Source: an uncultured Eubacteriales bacterium | GTDB lineage: Bacteria; Bacillota; Clostridia; Oscillospirales; Oscillospiraceae | Assembly: GCA_900545805.1 (NCBI GenBank) | Contig: URAL01000010.1 | Coordinates: 1 to 52,168, forward strand | Direction of reading: 5' to 3' | Length of the DNA stretch: 52,168 nucleotides | Shown here: one piece after another, positions 40,654 through 49,525 of the stretch | Position numbering within the stretch: position 1 is the stretch's first letter | Layout of the letters: each line of letters begins with the position of its first letter | Made by a program: the position numbers and the translations under genes | Notes under the pieces: generated by a model | What the model saw: the letters and a program-made list of their open reading frames with translations, nothing else | What the model was told of the DNA's origin: nothing | Database searches by the model: none

Positions 40654-40739
40654 GTTTCTTTCTCCAATCATTTTTAAACGATGTTTGCATTATAGACTCG
40701 CAAAAAATGCATTGCAAGGCGAAAGATTGAGAAAACAAC

Positions 40740-40802
40740 TTGATTTTTCGAAAAAACGGGGTATACTATTACCACACCTAATATTTTTCATGTTAGCATG
40801 AA
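40740..40802. promoter_or_regulatory. Divergent control region, putP / LysR
   Basis: TTGATT (40740-40745) and TATACT (40762-40767), 16 bp apart, may drive the LysR gene. A 16-bp palindrome TTCATG-TTAG-CATGAA (40787-40802) is a plausible LysR-type binding site between promoter and start codon. Confidence 0.5.
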
Positions 40803-40834
40803 TAAAATTCATAAAATATCATCGGAGAACGGCA

Positions 40835-41752
40835 ATGAGCATTTCAAAATACGAGACGCTGGCCAAGGTCGTGGAGCTCGGCAGCCTCACGCGGGCGGCA
40901 GACGCTCTCGGCTGCACGCAGTCGGCGGTCAGCCATGCTATTAATAATTTGGAAGCCGAGCTCGGCTTTGCGGTCATAACCCGCTCACGCGCCGGAGTTA
41001 AGCTCACCGACGACGGCGAGCGCATAATGCCCTCGGTGCGCGGCATGCTCAACTATGAAGAGCAGCTGCGCCAGACAGCCTCGGCCATTCGCGGCCTGGA
41101 TTCCGGCACCGTGCGCATCGGGGCATTCACCTCCGTCGCCGTCCACTGGCTGCCCGGCGTTATAAAGGAATTTCAGCACGACTATCCGAATGTCGATTTA
41201 AAGCTCTTAAACGGCGACTATTATGACGTTGAGCGCTGGATAGAGGAGGGAAGCATCGACCTCGGCTTTGTAAACGTTCCGACGAAGCTCAGATGCGAGT
41301 GCATACCGCTGATGGAGGACAGACTGCTGGCCATACTCCCGCACGGGCACAAGTTTGAGTCATATCCCAAGTTTCCGCTCGTCGAATGCGAGACGGAGGC
41401 ATTCATAACGCTCCTGGAGGAATCCAACCACGATGCCAACCGTGCGCTCACAGCCGCCGGAGTAAAGCCGAACATCCGATTTTCCACGAAGGACGACTAC
41501 GCCATAATCGCAATGGTCGAAAAGGGACTCGGCATATCCATAATGCCCGAGCTGCTGCTGAAAGGCCGTCACGACGATATAGTAATAAAGGAGCTCGTTC
41601 CGCCCTCAAAGCGCATTATCGGCCTTGCCATAACGGAAACCAGCCGCAACAGTCCCGCCACGCGCAAATTCGCCGACTACACAATCGACTGGGTGCGCCG
41701 CGGCGGTATTGTCAAAGAGAAAAAGGCGGAAAGCGCCGAAAAGGGGTGCTGA
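40835..41752 (+). CDS. LysR-family transcriptional regulator
   Basis: The 305-residue protein has an N-terminal HTH (about 3-62: YETLAKVVELGSLTRAADAL, GCTQSAVSHAINNLEAELG) and a two-lobed effector domain (about 92-290) starting GTVRIGAFTSVAVHWLPG. GGAGAACGGC lies upstream of the ATG. Divergence from putP suggests control of proline uptake and itself; the effector is unknown. Confidence 0.9.
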   Translation: MSISKYETLAKVVELGSLTRAADALGCTQSAVSHAINNLEAELGFAVITRSRAGVKLTDDGERIMPSVRGMLNYEEQLRQTASAIRGLDSGTVRIGAFTSVAVHWLPGVIKEFQHDYPNVDLKLLNGDYYDVERWIEEGSIDLGFVNVPTKLRCECIPLMEDRLLAILPHGHKFESYPKFPLVECETEAFITLLEESNHDANRALTAAGVKPNIRFSTKDDYAIIAMVEKGLGISIMPELLLKGRHDDIVIKELVPPSKRIIGLAITETSRNSPATRKFADYTIDWVRRGGIVKEKKAESAEKGC

Positions 41753-41884
41753 CACAGGCGGCAGGGGGTCGGCCACCGTCAGCTATTGCTAAGCAGTAAA
41801 GTATGTGTTAATATGTAAAGTTAGTAAAAATCAGCGTTAGCCTGATATAAACATATAAACAGTTGTTTCAGAGAGGATAGGCAA

Positions 41885-43243
41885 ATGAAGATCGTAATCG
41901 TCGGCGCGGGCAAGATAGGCTACTCGCTTGCCGAGGAGCTGACAAACGAGAATCACGATATAACGGTCGTGGATATCGACAAGGACAAGGTAAAGCTCCT
42001 GTCGGACACGCTGGACGTCATGACACTGTGCGGAAACGGCGCGGCGATATCAATCCAGCGCGAGGCGAATGTCGACGAGAGCGACCTGCTCATCGCCGTC
42101 ACGGCGCAGGACGAGCTGAACATGCTCGCGTGCATCGTAGCACGTAAGCTCGGCTGCAAGAACACTATCGCACGCGTGCGCAATCTTGAGTACACCGAGC
42201 AGCTTTACGTTCTCAAGTCCGAGCTCGGTCTGTCCATGACCATAAACCCCGAGCTTCTGGCTGCAAAGGAGATATACCGCCTTCTCCAGATTCCGGCGTT
42301 TATAAAGCGCGATACCTTTGCCGAGGGCAAGGCGGAGATAGTCGAGCTCTTTATCGCCGAGGGCAGCCCTCTCGACGGGCTGCGCCTTGCCGATCTGAGG
42401 AAAAAGATAAATGTCAAGGTTCTCATCTGCGCGGTTCTGCGCGACGAGAAGGTGTTCATCCCCGACGGCAGCTTTGTTCTGCACAGGGGCGATAAGATCT
42501 ACGTCACCGCTCCGGCGGCCTCGCTCGTTGAGCTCACGCACGAGCTCAAGCTGCGCAGTAAAAAGAGTAAAAACGTGCTCATTGTCGGCGGCGGAAGGAT
42601 CGCCGAGTACCTTGCGCCGATGCTCATCAAGACCGGCACGAGCATAAAGCTTATCGAGATGAAGCGCGCAAGGTGCGAGTACCTCGCCGAGAAGTACCCG
42701 GAGATGAGCGTCATCTGCTCGGACGGCTCGAGCCAGGCGGTGCTGAAAACGCACAACATACGGCAGATGGACGCGGTGCTGCCGCTGACGAACATGGACG
42801 AGGAGAACATCATCATCGGCATGTTCGCACGCAAGGTCGGCGTTCCGCAGCTGCTGACGAAGATAAACCGCCTTGAGTACGGCGAGATTCTCGGCGACCG
42901 CGGCGCGGACAGCCTGATAAGCCCCAAGAGCCTGTCCACCTATGCCATCATCCGCTATGTCCGCGCAATGGAGAACACCGGCGGCAGCGCGGTGCTCACC
43001 ATCCACCGCATAGCCGACGGCGGCGCGGAGGCGCTGGAGTTTGCCGTGACCGACGCGACCGAGCACCTGCACGAGACGCTCACGGACATAAGGCTCAAGC
43101 CCGGCATACTGATCGCCTGCATAAACCACATGGGCAGGATCATCATCCCCGGCGGCCGCGACACGCTCTCGGCCGGCGATACGGTCGTCATCGTCACGAC
43201 CGCGGGGCGCGAGATCCTTGACCTCAACGACATATTTGCGTAA
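41885..43243 (+). CDS. trkA: Trk potassium uptake regulatory subunit
   Basis: The 452-residue cytoplasmic protein has two RCK modules. Each has a Rossmann NAD-binding start (IVGAGKIGYSLAEEL at about 4 and VLIVGGGRIAEYLAP at about 227) and a C-terminal TrkA-C segment. It gates the TrkH channel. Its stop overlaps the trkH start by 1 nt (TAATG). GAGAGGATAGGCAA precedes the ATG. Confidence 0.95.
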   Translation: MKIVIVGAGKIGYSLAEELTNENHDITVVDIDKDKVKLLSDTLDVMTLCGNGAAISIQREANVDESDLLIAVTAQDELNMLACIVARKLGCKNTIARVRNLEYTEQLYVLKSELGLSMTINPELLAAKEIYRLLQIPAFIKRDTFAEGKAEIVELFIAEGSPLDGLRLADLRKKINVKVLICAVLRDEKVFIPDGSFVLHRGDKIYVTAPAASLVELTHELKLRSKKSKNVLIVGGGRIAEYLAPMLIKTGTSIKLIEMKRARCEYLAEKYPEMSVICSDGSSQAVLKTHNIRQMDAVLPLTNMDEENIIIGMFARKVGVPQLLTKINRLEYGEILGDRGADSLISPKSLSTYAIIRYVRAMENTGGSAVLTIHRIADGGAEALEFAVTDATEHLHETLTDIRLKPGILIACINHMGRIIIPGGRDTLSAGDTVVIVTTAGREILDLNDIFA

Positions 43244-44685
43244 TGAACATAAGTACGATAAGAAAAACGATAGGCGTCATACTGTGCATCGAGGCGGCGT
43301 TCATGCTGCCGCCGTTTGCGCTTGCGGTCGCCGACGGCAACGAGGCGGCGATGCGCGGCTTTGCATCCGGAATTATGGCGGTGCTGCTCGTCGGTCTGCC
43401 CTGCGGCATTATCCGCAGCAAGGACCGTCCGCTCGGCGCACGCGACGGCTTTGTGACGGTCGCGCTGGCGTGGATCATCATCTCATTGTTCGGCGCCGTG
43501 CCGTTCTACGCCTCTGGCGTTATTCCGAGCATCTCCGGCGCGGTATTCGAGACCGTCTCCGGCTTCACGACCACGGGCGCGACGATCATCGACGACGTCG
43601 AGGCCGCGCCGAGGGCGATACTGCTCTGGCGCAGCATTACCAACTGGATCGGCGGCATGGGCGTGCTGGTGTTTCTGCTTGCCATTGCGCTGGTCGCGCG
43701 CGAGGGCGGCTCGATGTTCCTGCTTCGTGCGGAGTTTCCGGGCCCGATGGCGGCAAAGCTCGTGCCGCGTATGCAGAAGTCGGCAAAGCTGCTGTATGAG
43801 ATATATATAGTAATGACCCTTGCGCAGATCATCCTGCTGCTGCTCGGCGGCCTGCCGCTTTTCGACTGCGTGAACATATCGCTCAGCACGGTCTCGACCG
43901 GCGGCTTCTGCGTGCGCAACGACAGCATGGCGTCCTACGGCGCGTATGCGCAGAACGTGACGCTCGTTTTCATGACGCTGTGCAGCATAAGCTTCAGCCT
44001 GTTTTACTGCGCCGTTGCGCGTGAATTTCTGCGCATCCGCCGCAGCCGTGAGCTGCGCACCTTTATCATCGTCGTGCTGGGCGTTGCGCTGCTCATGGGC
44101 ATCGACACCGCGTCGAAAATCGAAAGCCTCGGACAGGGCGTGCACCACACGCTGTTTCAGGTCGTCTCCATCATCAGCACGACCTGCTACGTCTCCATCG
44201 ACGCGTCGTTCTGGTCGCCGTTTGTGTGGTCTATGCTGACGGTTCTGATGATAACCGGCCCCATGTCCGGCTCCACCGGCGGCGGCATGAAGCTGTCGCG
44301 TGTCATGATCCTCTGCAAGAGCACCTACCGCGCCGTTGCGCGCACCGTGACGCCGAACTCGGTGCACCTTATCCACCTTGACGGCGAGATCGTCGAGGAG
44401 GACACGGTCTCGGCTGTCGGCAGCTTTGCGGTGGCGTACTTCATGGCGGTCATAATGACGGGCGTGGTGCTGTCGCTCGACGGACTGACGATAGGCGACG
44501 GCATGCTTGCCGGCATTTCGAGCCTCAGCAACGTCGGCTACGGCATCGACTCGAACACCTTCACCATGGGCGTGTCGAGACTGAGCATCCCGAGCAAAGC
44601 GGTGCTGTGCTTTGACATGTTCCTCGGCCGCCTCGAGATATTCCCCATGCTGATCCTCTTTGCGCCCGAAACATGGAAAAAGTGA
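43243..44685 (+). CDS. trkH: Trk potassium uptake channel subunit
   Basis: The 480-residue membrane protein has four selectivity-filter-like segments, seen as SGFTTTGAT, STVSTGGFC, ISTTCYVS and SLSNVGYG. The motif TGPMSGSTGGGMKLSR is typical of TrkH/KtrB. It completes a TrkA-TrkH operon. Confidence 0.94.
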   Translation: MNISTIRKTIGVILCIEAAFMLPPFALAVADGNEAAMRGFASGIMAVLLVGLPCGIIRSKDRPLGARDGFVTVALAWIIISLFGAVPFYASGVIPSISGAVFETVSGFTTTGATIIDDVEAAPRAILLWRSITNWIGGMGVLVFLLAIALVAREGGSMFLLRAEFPGPMAAKLVPRMQKSAKLLYEIYIVMTLAQIILLLLGGLPLFDCVNISLSTVSTGGFCVRNDSMASYGAYAQNVTLVFMTLCSISFSLFYCAVAREFLRIRRSRELRTFIIVVLGVALLMGIDTASKIESLGQGVHHTLFQVVSIISTTCYVSIDASFWSPFVWSMLTVLMITGPMSGSTGGGMKLSRVMILCKSTYRAVARTVTPNSVHLIHLDGEIVEEDTVSAVGSFAVAYFMAVIMTGVVLSLDGLTIGDGMLAGISSLSNVGYGIDSNTFTMGVSRLSIPSKAVLCFDMFLGRLEIFPMLILFAPETWKK

Positions 44686-44747
44686 GCACCCCCTCATGCC
44701 TTCCCCTTGAGGAAATGTGTTTGCCTGACGGCAAATGATTTGAATAA

Positions 44748-44895
44748 CACCTCATCCGTCACCTGACGGTGACACCTTCCCCTCCCGCTCCGCTAGGGGA
44801 AGGCACCGCGCTCCCCTGCCTTCCCCTTGCGTGAAAGCTATTGCCCCTGCCTTCCCCTTGAGGGGAAGGTGTCGGCGAAGCCGACGGATGAGGTG
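44748..44895. repeat. MITE-like element with 13-bp terminal inverted repeats
   Basis: The ends CACCTCATCCGTC (44748-44760) and GACGGATGAGGTG (44883-44895) are perfect complements. The inside holds GGGGAAGG/CCTTCCCC tracts and no ORF. The flanking string GTTTGCCTGACGGCAAATGA recurs at each copy. The same element recurs 559 bp further on. Confidence 0.8.
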
Positions 44896-44931
44896 ACACG
44901 GATGAGGTGACACAAAAAATCGAGGTGACCC

Positions 44932-45297
44932 ATGAACAACAGCAACGCCGAACTGACAAAACTTGCACAGCACCTGCGAAAAAACATGACGAAGGAAGAG
45001 CGCCGCCTGTGGTACGACTTTCTGCGGCTCCGGCCGCTCAACTTCAACCGCCAAAAGGTGATAGGCCGCTATATCGTCGATTTTTACTGTGCTCAAGCAA
45101 AGCTCGTCATCGAGCTGGACGGCTCGCAGCACTGCGAGGAGGAAGGCAGGGCGAAGGACGCCGAGCGCGACGCGTATCTGCGCGGCCTGGGACTGACGGT
45201 GTGCCGGTATTCGAATTTAGATGTGATGCGCAATTTTGAAGGAGTGTGCACGGACATAATGCAGCATATAAAGAGGTGTTTGCCTGACGGCAAATGA
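44932..45297 (+). CDS. DUF559 (Vsr-like, PD-D/ExK) nuclease-fold protein, copy 1
   Basis: The 121-residue protein starts with a helix (AELTKLAQHLRKNMTKEERRL) and carries the family core LWYDFLRLRP, FNRQKVIGRYIVDFYC and LVIELDGSQHCEE. The D in VDFY, E in IELDG and the following Q/H fit a Vsr/restriction-endonuclease-like active site. GAGGTGACCC sits before the ATG. The gene is flanked by two direct copies of the MITE-like element, and its last codons (CLPDGK and stop) lie in the repeated GTTTGCCTGACGGCAAATGA string. The cellular role of DUF559 is unknown. Confidence 0.85.
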   Translation: MNNSNAELTKLAQHLRKNMTKEERRLWYDFLRLRPLNFNRQKVIGRYIVDFYCAQAKLVIELDGSQHCEEEGRAKDAERDAYLRGLGLTVCRYSNLDVMRNFEGVCTDIMQHIKRCLPDGK

Positions 45298-45306
45298 TTT
45301 GAATAA

Positions 45307-45454
45307 CACCTCATCCGTCACCTGACGGTGACACCTTCCCCTCCCGCTCCGCTAGGGGAAGGCACCGCGCTCCCCTGCCTTCCCCTTGCGTGAAAGCTAT
45401 TGCCCCTGCCTTCCCCTTGAGGGGAAGGTGTCGGCGAAGCCGACGGATGAGGTG
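45307..45454. repeat. MITE-like element, second copy flanking the DUF559 gene
   Basis: Apparently identical to 44748-44895, in direct orientation. A partial right-hand end is repeated again up to 45531 (TTCCCCTTGAGGGGAAGG ... GATGAGGTG). Confidence 0.8.
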
Positions 45455-45699
45455 ACACGGATGAGGTGAACATCGCCCTCCCTTGCCTTCCCCTTGAGGG
45501 GAAGGTGTCGGCGAAGCCGACGGATGAGGTGAAAAAACTCAAGCGCGACGGATGCGGAGGAAATCAAATCCGTGCGGCACAGCCGCACACCTCAATTATA
45601 CATTATACATTATTCACTATTCCTTCGCAGGCGCAGACTGCGCCGTTATCCCCCCAAACCCTGCAACCGAAATGTAACCAAAAAATTTCACAAAAACGC

Positions 45700-45728
45700 T
45701 TGAAACCTGCCGTAGAGTATGCTATAAT
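45700..45728 (+). promoter_or_regulatory. Promoter of SLH gene copy 1
   Basis: TTGAAA (45700-45705), 17-bp spacer, TATAAT (45723-45728). The leader is about 90 nt. A 25-codon ORF (45738-45815) ends inside the GGAGG site and may be fortuitous. Confidence 0.75.
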
Positions 45729-45825
45729 CAAGAAAATATGTTTGGAGAGGATTTTGGTCCGAATTCAAGCGTATTTGACAAAACTTTTTCAACCCAATAT
45801 CTTAAACGGAGGTAAACAAGAGAAA

Positions 45826-48168
45826 ATGAAAAAGAGACTGTTGAGCATGCTGATGGCTGTTCTCATGATCGCATCTCTGGTTCCTGCTACCGCACTGGTG
45901 GCATCCGCTGATTGCGACCATGCTGATACATTCAGCTACAGCATCACAAACGACGCTGCAAAGAAGCAGCCCGGCTTGGATATCCAGGTATGCAACAAGT
46001 GCGGCGAGATTCTTAAGGCTGTAGTTACACCTTTTGCAGACCTTAAGGATATCTGCAAGGATTCCCACACCTTTAAGAGCGAAGTTCTGCAGGCTTCCAA
46101 CTGCGAGAAGCCCAGCATCACTGTTACTTACTGCTCCAAGTGCGGTACCGGCGCAGACAAGCCTGTCATGGTAAGCGATCTTGAAAAGGTCGGCCATGTC
46201 TACACCAAGTTCACCGTAGTAGGTCAGCCCACCTGCCAGGATTACGGCTGGGGCTATACTATCTGTGACAAATGCGGCGAGCCTGAGTTTGTTTTCGGCG
46301 CATATGCAACTTCCATGATGCCTAAGACCGCTACTTATGCTCAGAAGGCGGCAGTTGAAGCACAGTTTGCTCCGACCAATGTCGACCATGCGAATATGGA
46401 CGCTTTCGTTGCAGACACCAAGGACGTTTACGACACCTATATGGTTGCCGGACACCTCATTTATAACCGCCTTATGTGGAAAGCACCTGTTGCACCCACC
46501 CATTCCCTGACTGTCGGCGGCACTCCCTCGTCCTATGTTACGGATTGCTACGGCAAGGATCCGTACCTGATGAAGTACCTTGTACGTCAGGATGTTACCA
46601 ATGCTCTTGTTGAGGGAGATGAAACCGGTCACGGCCTCGGCTATGAAGCGGCTAAGCACTGCCCTTACGGCGATGCCTACATTGACGGCAAGAACCTTGA
46701 CGGCCTGAACTACAGCCATGCAAGCGCAATGACCTGCACCAAGCAGGGCTACTATCCGTATATCGACAAAGACGGCGTGAAGCGCGACGGCATCACCGAT
46801 ATGTGGCATTGCAGCGTGTGCAACAAGGACTTCGGCGGCGAAGTTCTCCCCTACAACGAGTATTACAAGGACTTCATGTTTGACAACATGGGTCTCCCCA
46901 CCAAGGGCGTTGTCGAAAACGACATGTGGACTGGCAACGATGGTGTTAAGGCAACCTGCACCACCGACGGCAAGACCGCAACTGTTTACAAGTACGTAAA
47001 GCTTGCCAACGGTGAACTCGGCTGGCAGGTATACACTCCCTCTCAGAAGATTGACATGCTCGGTCATGACCTCAAGAAGATCGAGTCCAAGGAAGCAACC
47101 TGCACTGAGCCCGGCTGGATTTGCGACAACTACTTTGTCTGCACTCGCGGCGATTACGCTCAGGGCAACATTGTAGCAGTTTATGAGGCACCCTGCAAGC
47201 CCATGGCAAAGGTTCTCGTTGAGCCTACCTGCAAGAACAGAGGCCTTAGTGTAAATGTTTGCTCTGTCTGCGGTGAGCTTTATTCCTACAACCAAGAGAG
47301 TCCGTTTAAATACATCCCCGCAGTTCCTCACACCGCTGGCGATCCCGTCAACGCTAAGGAAGCAACCTGCACCGAAGTCGGCTATACCGGCGACAAGGTC
47401 TGCAAGTGGTGCGGCATCGTCATCGAGAAGGGCAAAGAGATCCCCATGAAGGAGCACACTGTTGTTGACGTGGCTGCTGTTGAGGCAACCTGCACCGCTG
47501 ACGGCATGACCGCCGGCACCAAGTGCTCTGTCTGCGGCACTGTTCTCTCCGGCTGCGAGGTCGTCAAGGCTCTCGGCCACGACTACAAGGACGGCAAGTG
47601 CACCCGCTGCGGCGAGAAGGATCCCAACTACGTAGCACCTGAGTTCAAGGACGCTGCTTCCATCAGGGATTATGCTAAGGACGCAGTTGCATGGGCAGCC
47701 AAGGAAGGCATCGTCAAGGGCGACGACAATGGCAACTTCCTCCCGACCGCTGACATCACCCGTCAGGACTTCGTCACCATGCTGTGGCGTCTGAAGGGCT
47801 CCGTCGCTTCCGAGAAGGCACTCACCTTCGGCGACAAGGCTGACATTAAGGATTACGCACAGACCGCAGTTGCATGGGCAGTCGAGAACGGCTACATCAA
47901 GGGCCGCGACAACGGCAACTTTGATCCTGCTGCAAAGATCACCCGTGCTGAGATCGTAGCTATCCTCAACCGCATTGCTGAGAACGCAAAGGCTGAGAAG
48001 GCTGCTGACTTCACCGACATTGCAACTCACTGGGCAAAGGACGCGATCGCATGGGCAGCTGAGGCCGGCATCGTAAACGGCGTTGGCAACAACATGTTCG
48101 CTCCCAACGACAACGCAAGCCGTCAGGATACCGTTGTTATGCTCTACAAGTTCGTAAACCTGAAGTAA
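45826..48168 (+). CDS. Secreted SLH-domain surface protein with Cys-rich repeats, copy 1
   Basis: The 780-residue protein has a signal peptide of about 28 residues (MKKRLLSMLMAVLMIASLVP, cleavage after ASA) and a long region with at least six CxxCG-type repeats, often led by EATCTExG. Three C-terminal SLH domains (about 605-655, 670-715, 728-778) start with AVAWAAKEGIVKGDDNGNF, AVAWAVENGYIKGRDNGNF and AIAWAAEAGIVNGVGNNMF. SLH domains bind secondary cell-wall polymers, so it is probably a surface-layer or surface-display protein. The Cys pairs suggest metal binding or disulphides. GGAGG (45809-45813) is 12 nt from the ATG. The A/T-tolerant, high-expression-like codons differ from the neighbouring genes. 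Confidence 0.88.
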   Translation: MKKRLLSMLMAVLMIASLVPATALVASADCDHADTFSYSITNDAAKKQPGLDIQVCNKCGEILKAVVTPFADLKDICKDSHTFKSEVLQASNCEKPSITVTYCSKCGTGADKPVMVSDLEKVGHVYTKFTVVGQPTCQDYGWGYTICDKCGEPEFVFGAYATSMMPKTATYAQKAAVEAQFAPTNVDHANMDAFVADTKDVYDTYMVAGHLIYNRLMWKAPVAPTHSLTVGGTPSSYVTDCYGKDPYLMKYLVRQDVTNALVEGDETGHGLGYEAAKHCPYGDAYIDGKNLDGLNYSHASAMTCTKQGYYPYIDKDGVKRDGITDMWHCSVCNKDFGGEVLPYNEYYKDFMFDNMGLPTKGVVENDMWTGNDGVKATCTTDGKTATVYKYVKLANGELGWQVYTPSQKIDMLGHDLKKIESKEATCTEPGWICDNYFVCTRGDYAQGNIVAVYEAPCKPMAKVLVEPTCKNRGLSVNVCSVCGELYSYNQESPFKYIPAVPHTAGDPVNAKEATCTEVGYTGDKVCKWCGIVIEKGKEIPMKEHTVVDVAAVEATCTADGMTAGTKCSVCGTVLSGCEVVKALGHDYKDGKCTRCGEKDPNYVAPEFKDAASIRDYAKDAVAWAAKEGIVKGDDNGNFLPTADITRQDFVTMLWRLKGSVASEKALTFGDKADIKDYAQTAVAWAVENGYIKGRDNGNFDPAAKITRAEIVAILNRIAENAKAEKAADFTDIATHWAKDAIAWAAEAGIVNGVGNNMFAPNDNASRQDTVVMLYKFVNLK

Positions 48169-48258
48169 TTCAATAATCCGCAATTCTAACGAAGCTTAGA
48201 GATTTCAATTATTAATTTGTCTCTTGTTATAACTATTCGTTATGTTGCATAAAAGCAG

Positions 48259-48298
48259 CGCCGCAGAGGTTTCCCCTCTGCGGCGTTGTGATTTTTTT
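48259..48298 (+). terminator. Terminator of SLH copy 1
   Basis: CGCCGCAGAGG (48259-48269) pairs with CCTCTGCGGCG (48275-48285), followed by TTGTGATTTTTTT. Confidence 0.85.
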
Positions 48299-48302
48299 AA
48301 TG

Positions 48303-48410
48303 AGTTTGCCTGACGGCAAATGATTTAATAGGCAACCCCACCGGCTCGGCTAAAGCCGACCCACCTCCCCTTACACAGGGGAGGCGGCGCACCCCTTTGG
48401 CTCCCCTTGA
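48303..48410. repeat. Second type of GC-rich intergenic repeat
   Basis: GTTTGCCTGACGGCAAATGA, then CCGGCTCGGCTAAAGCCG and CCTCCCCTTACACAGGGGAGG: a series of short palindromes. It marks the join between tandem units and recurs at 52003-52110. Confidence 0.65.
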
Positions 48411-48631
48411 GGGAATGTGTTTGCCTGACGGCAAATGATTTGAATAACACCTCATCCGTCACCTGACGGTGACACCTTCCCCTCCCGCTCCGCTAGGGGA
48501 AGGCACCGCGCTCCCCTGCCTTCCCCTTGCGTGAAAGCTATTGCCCCTGCCTTCCCCTTGAGGGGAAGGTGTCGGCGAAGCCGACGGATGAGGTGACACG
48601 GATGAGGTGACACAAAAAATCGAGGTGACCC

Positions 48632-48997
48632 ATGAACAACAGCAACGCCGAACTGACAAAACTTGCACAGCACCTGCGAAAAAACATGACGAAGGAAGAG
48701 CGCCGCCTGTGGTACGACTTTCTGCGGCTCCGGCCGCTCAACTTCAACCGCCAAAAGGTGATAGGCCGCTATATCGTCGATTTTTACTGTGCTCAAGCAA
48801 AGCTCGTCATCGAGCTGGACGGCTCGCAGCACTGCGAGGAGGAAGGCAGGGCGAAGGACGCCGAGCGCGACGCGTATCTGCGCGGCCTGGGACTGACGGT
48901 GTGCCGGTATTCGAATTTAGATGTGATGCGCAATTTTGAAGGAGTGTGCACGGACATAATGCAGCATATAAAGAGGTGTTTGCCTGACGGCAAATGA
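48632..48997 (+). CDS. DUF559 nuclease-fold protein, copy 2
   Basis: The predicted 121-residue product is identical to copy 1, with the same upstream GAGGTGACCC and flanking MITE-like elements. No differences were seen, so either the duplication is very recent or gene conversion keeps the copies alike. Confidence 0.85.
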   Translation: MNNSNAELTKLAQHLRKNMTKEERRLWYDFLRLRPLNFNRQKVIGRYIVDFYCAQAKLVIELDGSQHCEEEGRAKDAERDAYLRGLGLTVCRYSNLDVMRNFEGVCTDIMQHIKRCLPDGK

Positions 48998-49399
48998 TTT
49001 GAATAACACCTCATCCGTCACCTGACGGTGACACCTTCCCCTCCCGCTCCGCTAGGGGAAGGCACCGCGCTCCCCTGCCTTCCCCTTGCGTGAAAGCTAT
49101 TGCCCCTGCCTTCCCCTTGAGGGGAAGGTGTCGGCGAAGCCGACGGATGAGGTGACACGGATGAGGTGAACATCGCCCTCCCTTGCCTTCCCCTTGAGGG
49201 GAAGGTGTCGGCGAAGCCGACGGATGAGGTGAAAAAACTCAAGCGCGACGGATGCGGAGGAAATCAAATCCGTGCGGCACAGCCGCACACCTCAATTATA
49301 CATTATACATTATTCACTATTCCTTCGCAGGCGCAGACTGCGCCGTTATCCCCCCAAACCCTGCAACCGAAATGTAACCAAAAAATTTCACAAAAACGC

Positions 49400-49428
49400 T
49401 TGAAACCTGCCGTAGAGTATGCTATAAT
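49400..49428 (+). promoter_or_regulatory. Promoter of SLH gene copy 2
   Basis: TTGAAA, 17-bp spacer, TATAAT, as in copy 1. Each SLH gene therefore has its own promoter and terminator. Confidence 0.75.
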
Positions 49429-49525
49429 CAAGAAAATATGTTTGGAGAGGATTTTGGTCCGAATTCAAGCGTATTTGACAAAACTTTTTCAACCCAATAT
49501 CTTAAACGGAGGTAAACAAGAGAAA

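Larger units (their letters stand above)
44702..48400. repeat. Tandem 3,700-bp duplication, unit 1
   Basis: Every feature here recurs exactly 3,700 bp downstream: DUF559 gene at 44932 and 48632, SLH gene at 45826 and 49526, and both translated products are identical. The left edge shows single-base differences (44701 T versus C, 44713 A versus G) and then identity, placing the junction inside the TCCCCTTGAGG repeat. Confidence 0.9.

Noticed and set aside
44748..45531. CRISPR array
   Set aside because: The repeats are few, unevenly spaced, of MITE type with inverted ends, and no cas genes are present.
45802..48183. 793-codon open frame on the minus strand opposite the SLH gene (and its copy at 49502-51883)
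   Set aside because: It mirrors the SLH gene exactly, lacks a ribosome site and domain content, and is explained by codon bias of the real gene.
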